53,353 bases of DNA from Pluralibacter sp. UBA7423 (GTDB taxonomy: Bacteria > Pseudomonadota > Gammaproteobacteria > Enterobacterales > Enterobacteriaceae). The translations under genes and the position numbers were made by a program. The notes below the pieces were generated by a model. It had not been told where the DNA came from, ran no database searches, and saw nothing but the letters and a program-made list of their open reading frames with translations. Each line of letters starts with the position of its first letter. The stretch's first letter is position 1. This document shows, piece after piece, positions 47,585 through 53,353 of the stretch. Where the stretch lies: contig DKMD01000010.1 of assembly GCA_002470465.1 (NCBI GenBank), forward strand, positions 1-53,353. Direction: 5' to 3'.

Positions 47585-47612
47585 AAAAAAAACCGCCGAA
47601 CAAGTCGGCGGC
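47585..47612 (-). terminator. Terminator of the nuo operon
   Basis: The stem CCGCCGA/TCGGCGG (47593-47599 with 47605-47611) lies about 22 bases past the nuoN stop codon. Read on the minus strand a run of eight T residues follows. Confidence 0.9.
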
Positions 47613-47633
47613 TTTTATCAGGCTTTCACGTGA

Positions 47634-49091
47634 TTACATCATCGGCATCGCGAGCTGAACAATGCTAATCAGCGGCTGCGGATAGATACCGAGGATCAGC
47701 ACCAGCAGCGCGGAAATCAGCACCACGATACCACCGGCGCTGTACTGCCAGTTCGACGGCGCATCACGGTTCAGCTGCTGCGGCGCTTCCAGATACAGGC
47801 TCACCGCTACGCGCAGGTAGTAGTAAAGACCAATCGCGGAACCGATAACTACCGCGGCAGTCAGCCACCACAGGTGTGCCTGGACGCCCACGGCCAGCAC
47901 GTAGAATTTACCGATAAAGCCAAGCGTCATCGGGATACCCGCCAGGGAGAGCATCATCACGGTCATGACCGCCGACAGAATCGGACGGTGCCAGAACAGA
48001 CCACGGTAAGAGTACAGAGAGTCTGCATCCGGGCCACGGTAAGGGCTGGACATCAGGCTGACGACACCGAACGCGCCAAGGCTGCTGAACAGGTAACCGG
48101 CCAGGTACACGCCAACGGTTTCCATGGACATCTGGCCGCTGTGCATCGCAATCAGCGCCACCAGCAGATAACCCAGGTGAGAGATGGAGGAGTAACCGAG
48201 CAGACGCTTGATATTGGTCTGGCTCAGAGCCATCAGATTACCGAAGATGATGGACACAAAGGCAATGATGCCCAGCACCACACGAACGGCTTCGCTGTCG
48301 CCCACTGGCGCGTACAGGAACAGACGCATTACGACGCCAAAGATAGCGATTTTGCTCGCGGTCGCCAGGAAGGTGGAGACCGGCGCAGGCGCGCCCTGAT
48401 ACACGTCTGGCGTCCACAGGTGGAACGGAACCAGAGAGAGCTTGAAGCCGAGGCCAACAATCATCAGGCCCAGACCCGCCAGCAGCAGCGGCTCATGCAG
48501 CATATTGTCCGCAAGCGCTTTGCCCAGTGCCAGGAACGACAGGCTACCGGAGTTCGCATACACCAGCGCCATACCGAACAGCAGAAATGAAGAGGCTGCG
48601 GCAGACAGAATGGTGTATTTGATGCTGGCTTCCAGCGAGCGTTTCTGGCGGTAGGCATAACCAATCAGGCCGAACAGCGGCAGCGAGATAAGCTCGATAC
48701 CAAGGAACAGCGCAGCCATATGGTTGGCGTTCGCCAACAGAATGCCACCCAGCGCGGCAATCAGCACCAGCAGGTAGAACTCTTCTTTGTTGTCGTAATA
48801 GCCTTCGAGCCACGGATAGGCAAAGGTACAGGTGGCGAGACTCGCCAGCAGCACCAGCCCGGTGTAAAGCATGGCGTAGCCATCAACGCGCATCAGCGGC
48901 GTGACGTCCATCGCGCCAACGTGACCGACAAACCAAAGCGACAGCAGCGCGACGTTGAGGCCGACAACCGCTAGCGTGGCATTGAGGAAATGATTGCGTC
49001 GCCACGCAATGGAGAGCATCACAACCACCACCGTCAAGCCGACGATCAGCAGCGGTAGCAGTGCGATCAGTTGTTGTGGAGTTATTGTCAT
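47634..49091 (-). CDS. nuoN: NADH-quinone oxidoreductase subunit N
   Basis: NuoN is one of the three antiporter-like proton-pumping subunits of complex I. The 485-residue protein has 14 expected membrane helices, with the conserved Glu in [18 protein letters not shown] and the Lys-containing helix [23 protein letters not shown]. The frame matches E. coli NuoN end to end. It is the last gene of the nuo operon, six bases after nuoM, and is followed by a strong terminator. Confidence 0.98.
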   Translation of the reverse strand: MTITPQQLIALLPLLIVGLTVVVVMLSIAWRRNHFLNATLAVVGLNVALLSLWFVGHVGAMDVTPLMRVDGYAMLYTGLVLLASLATCTFAYPWLEGYYDNKEEFYLLVLIAALGGILLANANHMAALFLGIELISLPLFGLIGYAYRQKRSLEASIKYTILSAAASSFLLFGMALVYANSGSLSFLALGKALADNMLHEPLLLAGLGLMIVGLGFKLSLVPFHLWTPDVYQGAPAPVSTFLATASKIAIFGVVMRLFLYAPVGDSEAVRVVLGIIAFVSIIFGNLMALSQTNIKRLLGYSSISHLGYLLVALIAMHSGQMSMETVGVYLAGYLFSSLGAFGVVSLMSSPYRGPDADSLYSYRGLFWHRPILSAVMTVMMLSLAGIPMTLGFIGKFYVLAVGVQAHLWWLTAAVVIGSAIGLYYYLRVAVSLYLEAPQQLNRDAPSNWQYSAGGIVVLISALLVLILGIYPQPLISIVQLAMPMM

Positions 49092-49097
49092 GGCGAT

Positions 49098-50627
49098 TTA
49101 CGGCCTTGTAGTAGTAACAGAATTAACAAACCACTGCTGAATATTGCCCATCGCAGCGTGTGAGGTGTCGAGAATCGGCTGCGGGTAGAACCCGAGCAGA
49201 ACCAGCAGCACCACTAGCAGCAGGATGATAAACAGCTCGCGCAGCGACATCCCTGGCAGTTCTTTGGCCGCAATTTCGCTTTTCGCTTTACCGAAGTAAG
49301 CACGATGCAGCATCGCCAGCGAGTAGACGGAAGCAAACACCAGACCGAAGGTGGAAATCACGGTAATGACCGGCACGACGTGGAAGCTGCCGAACAGAAT
49401 CATGAATTCACCAACGAAGTTACCGGTGCCCGGCATACCGAGGGTTGCCACAGCGAAGAACATAGACAGCGCTGGCAGCCATTTAATTTTGCTCCACAGG
49501 CCGCCCATCATGCGCATATCACGCGTGTGCAGACGTTCGTACAGCTGACCACACAGAATGAACAGACCCGCCGCGGACAAACCGTGCGCAATCATCTGAA
49601 TCACCGCGCCCTGGTACGCCAGCTGGCTGCCGGTGTAAATCGCAATCAGCACGAAGCCCATGTGCGAAACAGAGGTGTAAGCGATCAGACGCTTGATGTC
49701 GTACTGGGTGAAGGCCATCCACGCGCCGTAGAAGATACCGATCACGCCGAGCCACATTGCGATTGGCGCAAATTCAGCAGACGCGTTCGGGAACAGCGGC
49801 AGCGCGAAGCGCAGCAGACCGTAGGCCGCGGTTTTCAGCAAGATGCCCGCGAGGTCAACGGAACCTGCCGTTGGTGCCTGAGAGTGCGCATCCGGCAGCC
49901 AGCCATGCAGCGGTACTACCGGCATTTTCACCGCGAAGGCGATGAAGAAGCCGAGCATCAGCAGATATTCCACGTTGTGGGCCATCGGCGTTTTCAGCAG
50001 CTGCTCGTAGTTGAAGGTCCACACGCCGGTCGCGCTGTAGTGCACGAACACCAGCGCCAGGATGGCAATCAACATCACCAGACCGCTCGCCTGGGTGTAG
50101 ATGAAGAACTTGGTGGCCGCCGTGATACGCGTTTTACCGTCGGAAGCCTTGTGGCCCCACAGCGCGATCAGGAAGTACATCGGCACCAGCATCATTTCCC
50201 AGAAGAAGAAGAACAGGAACATGTCGATGGCGAGGAACACGCCGATAACGCCACCCAGGATCCACATCAGGTTGAGGTGGAAGAAGCCCTGATATTTCTG
50301 AATTTCCTGCCAGGAGCAGAGTACCGCCAGCACGCCGAGCAGGCCGGTCAGCACAACCATCAGCAGCGACAGGCCGTCAATGGCGAGGTGAACGGTGATA
50401 CCAAAGCGTGGGATCCACGGCAGAATGAACTCAGACTGCCATTGCGGAATGCCAGCGGATTGCGTCAGCAAGTAGCCGCCCTGCAGCCACAGCTGCAGGG
50501 ACAGGGCCAGCGTCAGTCCCATGGTGATCAGCGCAATCCAGCGCGGCACCTTCACGCCGAAGCGCTCGGTCTGCCAGCATAAGAAGCCGCCGATAAACGG
50601 GATTAGTATTAGCCAGGGTAATAACAT
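49098..50627 (-). CDS. nuoM: NADH-quinone oxidoreductase subunit M
   Basis: NuoM is a proton-pumping antiporter-like subunit of complex I. The 509-residue membrane protein has the conserved Glu in FFFWEMMLVPMYFLI and the Lys/His helix AFAVKMPVVPLHGWLPDAHSQAPT, and later YTSVSHMGFVLIA. It lies 27 bases after nuoL and 6 before nuoN. Confidence 0.98.
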   Translation of the reverse strand: MLLPWLILIPFIGGFLCWQTERFGVKVPRWIALITMGLTLALSLQLWLQGGYLLTQSAGIPQWQSEFILPWIPRFGITVHLAIDGLSLLMVVLTGLLGVLAVLCSWQEIQKYQGFFHLNLMWILGGVIGVFLAIDMFLFFFFWEMMLVPMYFLIALWGHKASDGKTRITAATKFFIYTQASGLVMLIAILALVFVHYSATGVWTFNYEQLLKTPMAHNVEYLLMLGFFIAFAVKMPVVPLHGWLPDAHSQAPTAGSVDLAGILLKTAAYGLLRFALPLFPNASAEFAPIAMWLGVIGIFYGAWMAFTQYDIKRLIAYTSVSHMGFVLIAIYTGSQLAYQGAVIQMIAHGLSAAGLFILCGQLYERLHTRDMRMMGGLWSKIKWLPALSMFFAVATLGMPGTGNFVGEFMILFGSFHVVPVITVISTFGLVFASVYSLAMLHRAYFGKAKSEIAAKELPGMSLRELFIILLLVVLLVLLGFYPQPILDTSHAAMGNIQQWFVNSVTTTRP

Positions 50628-50654
50628 GGCGATCTATATTCCTTTTCTGTCAAC

Positions 50655-52496
50655 TCAACGCAAAACCATCAGCAGCGCGAGAACAACCACCGCGCCAATG
50701 CTCATGGATGCCACATACCAGCGCAGGTAACCGTTCTCGCTCACCAGCAGACCTTTGCCTGCGAAGCGGGAAAGAATGGCCGGGAGATTCATCAGACTGT
50801 TCAGCGGATCGCGTTTCAGCAGCCACGCAATGCCCAGGTACGGTTTGACGAAAATATTATCGTACAGCCAGTCGAAGCCCCAGGCGTTGTACCACCAGGT
50901 TCCGAGCAGACGGCCCGGCGCGCTGTTGGCAATCGCGGTGACCAGCGTACGTTTACCCAGCCACAGCCAGGCGGCAATCAGGATGCCGGCAATCGCCACA
51001 ACGCCGGAGGTGATTTCCAGAGTCAGGACGTGGCTGTGTTCCAGTTCAGTTGTCTGCGGCAGTACACCCTGCAGTGGCGGAACAATCATGGCGCCAACAA
51101 AGGTGGACAGAACGAGCAGCACGATAAGCGGCAGGTGATGGGTAATCCCCTTCCCTGCGTGCGCGTGGATCTGCTCTTTGCCGTGGAACACGATGAAGAT
51201 CATGCGGAAGGTATAGAGCGACGTCATGAACGCGCCCACCAGACCGGCGATCATCAGGTTGATGTGACCGTTGGCCATCGCACCTGCCAGGATCTCATCC
51301 TTACTGAAGAAGCCTGCGGTAATCAGCGGCAGCGCGGACAGCGCAGCACCACCGACCAGGAAGCAGACATACACCAGCGGAATTGACTTACGCAGGCCAC
51401 CCATTTTGAAGATGTTCTGCTCGTGGTGGCAGGCCAGAATGACCGAACCGGACGAGAGGAACAGCAGCGCTTTGAAGAACGCGTGGGTCATCAGATGGAA
51501 AATCGCTGCATCCCATGCCTGAACGCCGAGCGCCAGGAACATGTAGCCAATCTGGCTCATGGTGGAGTAAGCGAGTACACGTTTGATGTCGGTCTGAACC
51601 AGTGCGGCAAAGCCTGCCATCACCAGCGTAACCGCACCAACAATACCCACCAGATGCAGAATTTCCGGGGTCATCAGGAACAGGCCGTGAGTACGGGCAA
51701 TCAGGTAGACGCCCGCGGTCACCATGGTTGCGGCGTGGATCAGCGCAGAAACCGGAGTTGGACCGGCCATTGCGTCCGCAAGCCACGTCTGCAACGGCAG
51801 CTGAGCCGATTTACCGACCGCACCACCCAGCAGCATCAGCGTTGCCCAGGTCAACATGTTGTTGCCGGCTTCGAAGTGCTGCGGAGCCAGCTCGACCATT
51901 TCACGGAAGTTCAGGGTGCCCAGCTCGTTGTAGAGGATGAACAGCGCGAAAGCGAGGAACACGTCACCCACACGGGTCACGACGAAGGCTTTCATCGCTG
52001 CTGCGCCATTCTTCGGATCGGTATAGTAGAAACCGATCAGCAGATAGGAGCACAGGCCCACGCCTTCCCAGCCCAGGTACATCAGCAGCAGGTTATCCGC
52101 CAGCACCAGCACCACCATGCTCGCAATGAACAGGTTGGTGTAGGCGAAGAAGCGGGAGTAGCCCTCTTCCCCACGCATGTACCAGGAAGCGAACATGTGG
52201 ATCAGGAAGCCAACGCCGGTAACCACAGAGAGCATGGTCAGCGACAGGCCATCCAGCACCAGATTGAAGCCGATGTTGAAATCACCGACGGACATCCAGT
52301 TCCACAGCGGCACGCTGACGGCCTGTTTACCGTTGGCGAAGAAATCCACGCCGACGAAAACGGTGGTCAGCGCGGCCAGGCCCACAGAGCCCATACCGAT
52401 GGTGGCGGAGAGATTCTCAGACCAGCGCCCGCGAGAGAAGGCGAGCAGCAGGAAGCCAATCAATGGCAAAATGACGGTTAAGGCAAGCATGTTCAT
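50655..52496 (-). CDS. nuoL: NADH-quinone oxidoreductase subunit L
   Basis: NuoL is the distal antiporter-like pump of complex I, with a long lateral helix at its C-terminus. The 613-residue protein has the Glu in [21 protein letters not shown], the Lys segment [20 protein letters not shown] and the motif [21 protein letters not shown]. Its start overlaps the nuoK stop by 4 bases. Confidence 0.98.
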   Translation of the reverse strand: MNMLALTVILPLIGFLLLAFSRGRWSENLSATIGMGSVGLAALTTVFVGVDFFANGKQAVSVPLWNWMSVGDFNIGFNLVLDGLSLTMLSVVTGVGFLIHMFASWYMRGEEGYSRFFAYTNLFIASMVVLVLADNLLLMYLGWEGVGLCSYLLIGFYYTDPKNGAAAMKAFVVTRVGDVFLAFALFILYNELGTLNFREMVELAPQHFEAGNNMLTWATLMLLGGAVGKSAQLPLQTWLADAMAGPTPVSALIHAATMVTAGVYLIARTHGLFLMTPEILHLVGIVGAVTLVMAGFAALVQTDIKRVLAYSTMSQIGYMFLALGVQAWDAAIFHLMTHAFFKALLFLSSGSVILACHHEQNIFKMGGLRKSIPLVYVCFLVGGAALSALPLITAGFFSKDEILAGAMANGHINLMIAGLVGAFMTSLYTFRMIFIVFHGKEQIHAHAGKGITHHLPLIVLLVLSTFVGAMIVPPLQGVLPQTTELEHSHVLTLEITSGVVAIAGILIAAWLWLGKRTLVTAIANSAPGRLLGTWWYNAWGFDWLYDNIFVKPYLGIAWLLKRDPLNSLMNLPAILSRFAGKGLLVSENGYLRWYVASMSIGAVVVLALLMVLR

Positions 52497-52795
52497 CCAC
52501 GCAACTCACTTACTGAATCGATGTTCAGGTTCTGGCGGCGACGGTGCAGCTGCAGCAGCAGCGCCAGGCCAATACTCGCCTCCGCAGCCGCGAGGCTGAT
52601 AGCGAGGATATACATCACCTGACCGTCGGTCTGGCCCCAGTAGCTACCGGCAACCACGAAGGCCAGCGCGGCGGCGTTAATCATGATTTCCAGCCCGATC
52701 AGCATAAACAGCAGATTGCGGCGGATAACCAGACCGGTCAGCCCGAGAACGAAGAGGATCGCCGCGAGGATCAGTCCATGTGTTAAGGGGATCAT
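52493..52795 (-). CDS. nuoK: NADH-quinone oxidoreductase subunit K
   Basis: NuoK is a small three-helix subunit of the complex I membrane arm that takes part in proton transfer. The 100 residues keep both membrane glutamates ([16 protein letters not shown] and [14 protein letters not shown]). It overlaps nuoJ and nuoL by 4 bases each. Confidence 0.98.
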   Translation of the reverse strand: MIPLTHGLILAAILFVLGLTGLVIRRNLLFMLIGLEIMINAAALAFVVAGSYWGQTDGQVMYILAISLAAAEASIGLALLLQLHRRRQNLNIDSVSELRG

Positions 52796-53343
52796 GCGTG
52801 CTCCTCCGGTTTTCTTTTGCTGTCGTTCGGACGGTTGCTGATGACTTCACCCACGCGGTCTTCACGACCAACGTGGAAGGCGACAACCAGGCCCGCCAGC
52901 AGCAGCATGGAAGCCAGTTCCACCGCCAGCACGTACGGACCGAACAGTGCAACGCCCACTTCCTTCGCGCTGATCGCGTTGCCGTCGATACCCTGGTCGC
53001 TCACGCCCAAAATACCGTAAACAATCACCGCCAGCAGAACCACGGACAGCACGCCAGGCCCAATCCAGACCTGCGGCTTCAGCCACTGACGTTCCTGTTC
53101 GATTTCGGCGCCGCCCAGGTTCAGCATCATCACTACGAACACGAACAGCACCATGATCGCCCCGGCATAAACAATGATCTCCAGCGCCCCGGCGAAATAC
53201 GCTCCGAGCGAGAAGAACACCCCGGCAATCGCCAGCAGGGAGATGATCAGGTACAGCAACGCATGCACCGGATTGGTGTGCGTGATGACCCGTAGCGTGG
53301 CCAGGATGGCGACGAGACCACAAATGTAAAATGCGAATTCCAT
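52792..53343 (-). CDS. nuoJ: NADH-quinone oxidoreductase subunit J
   Basis: NuoJ is a five-helix membrane subunit of complex I next to NuoK and NuoA. The 183 residues include the conserved [21 protein letters not shown] region and the [15 protein letters not shown] helix. The start at 53343 has GAGAGGGG just upstream, at the window edge, so the gene is complete. The upstream nuo genes lie outside. Confidence 0.97.
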   Translation of the reverse strand: MEFAFYICGLVAILATLRVITHTNPVHALLYLIISLLAIAGVFFSLGAYFAGALEIIVYAGAIMVLFVFVVMMLNLGGAEIEQERQWLKPQVWIGPGVLSVVLLAVIVYGILGVSDQGIDGNAISAKEVGVALFGPYVLAVELASMLLLAGLVVAFHVGREDRVGEVISNRPNDSKRKPEEHA

Positions 53344-53353
53344 TGCCCCTCTC

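Noticed and set aside
49305..50582. 425-codon open frame antisense to nuoM
   Set aside because: Strongly biased translation (runs of His, Gln, Glu) typical of the reverse of membrane-protein codons; nuoM is certain.
51423..52481. 352-codon open frame antisense to nuoL
   Set aside because: Same reason as for nuoM: the His/Gln/Asn-rich translation mirrors hydrophobic codons.
1..53353. CRISPR arrays, prophage, insertion sequences, defence or toxin-antitoxin modules
   Set aside because: I looked for regularly spaced repeats, transposase or integrase motifs and small paired genes and found none. The only repeats seen are REP-type palindromes, terminators and short regulatory repeats.

Overview
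The window is chromosomal DNA from a member of the Enterobacteriaceae close to Enterobacter (Lelliottia or Leclercia are also possible). Most proteins are nearly identical in length and sequence to Escherichia coli K-12 proteins as I know them (RcsB, GyrA, NrdA, NrdB, GlpT, NuoJ-N). The gene order follows the E. coli proL-eco-mqo-yojI-alkB-ada-apbE-ompC-micF-rcsDB/rcsC-gyrA-ubiG-nrdAB-glp-men-elaBA-rbn-nuo backbone, with some blocks missing and some added. The genus is inferred from gene content and not from a database search.

Layout. 1-240: the 3' part of tRNA-Pro(GGG), its terminator and a 32-residue YoaK-like membrane peptide. 426-10305: ecotin, malate:quinone oxidoreductase, a SulP-type anion transporter and MgtE (convergent and overlapping), the YojI exporter, the ada-alkB alkylation-repair pair and ApbE. 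10406-18588: porin OmpC and the antisense RNA MicF, then the Rcs envelope-stress phosphorelay (rcsD-rcsB, with rcsC convergent). 18706-26349: gyrA, ubiG and the class Ia ribonucleotide reductase operon nrdA-nrdB-yfaE with NrdR and DnaA boxes. 26428-33182: divergent glpTQ and glpABC operons for glycerol-3-phosphate and glycerophosphodiester use. 33183-35016: yfaY and yfaZ. 35257-42255: the menaquinone operon menF-D-H-B-C-E. 42352-45199: elaB, elaA, rbn and an orphan cheV. 45200-47502: the least E. coli-like stretch, with about 540 bases of mostly unexplained DNA, a yeaR-yoaG-like operon in which the YoaG unit is duplicated, and an exported alpha/beta-hydrolase. 47634-53343: nuoJ-N, the membrane arm of NADH dehydrogenase I.

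How the genes work together. Several supply or use the quinone pool: mqo and glpABC reduce it, menB-F and ubiG make menaquinone and ubiquinone, and nuo couples NADH oxidation to proton pumping. Another theme is envelope sensing and permeability: Rcs, OmpC/MicF, ecotin and YfaZ.

Novelty. I found no CRISPR array, prophage, transposase, toxin-antitoxin pair or defence system, and nothing I would call a previously undescribed multi-gene system. The most worthwhile leads are small: the tandem YoaG-domain protein, the YoaK-like peptide behind the tRNA, the STAS-less SulP gene tail-to-tail with mgtE, the structured leader upstream of rcsD, the 45.2-45.7 kb intergenic region, and the absence of the arn/pmrD block between yfaZ and menE.
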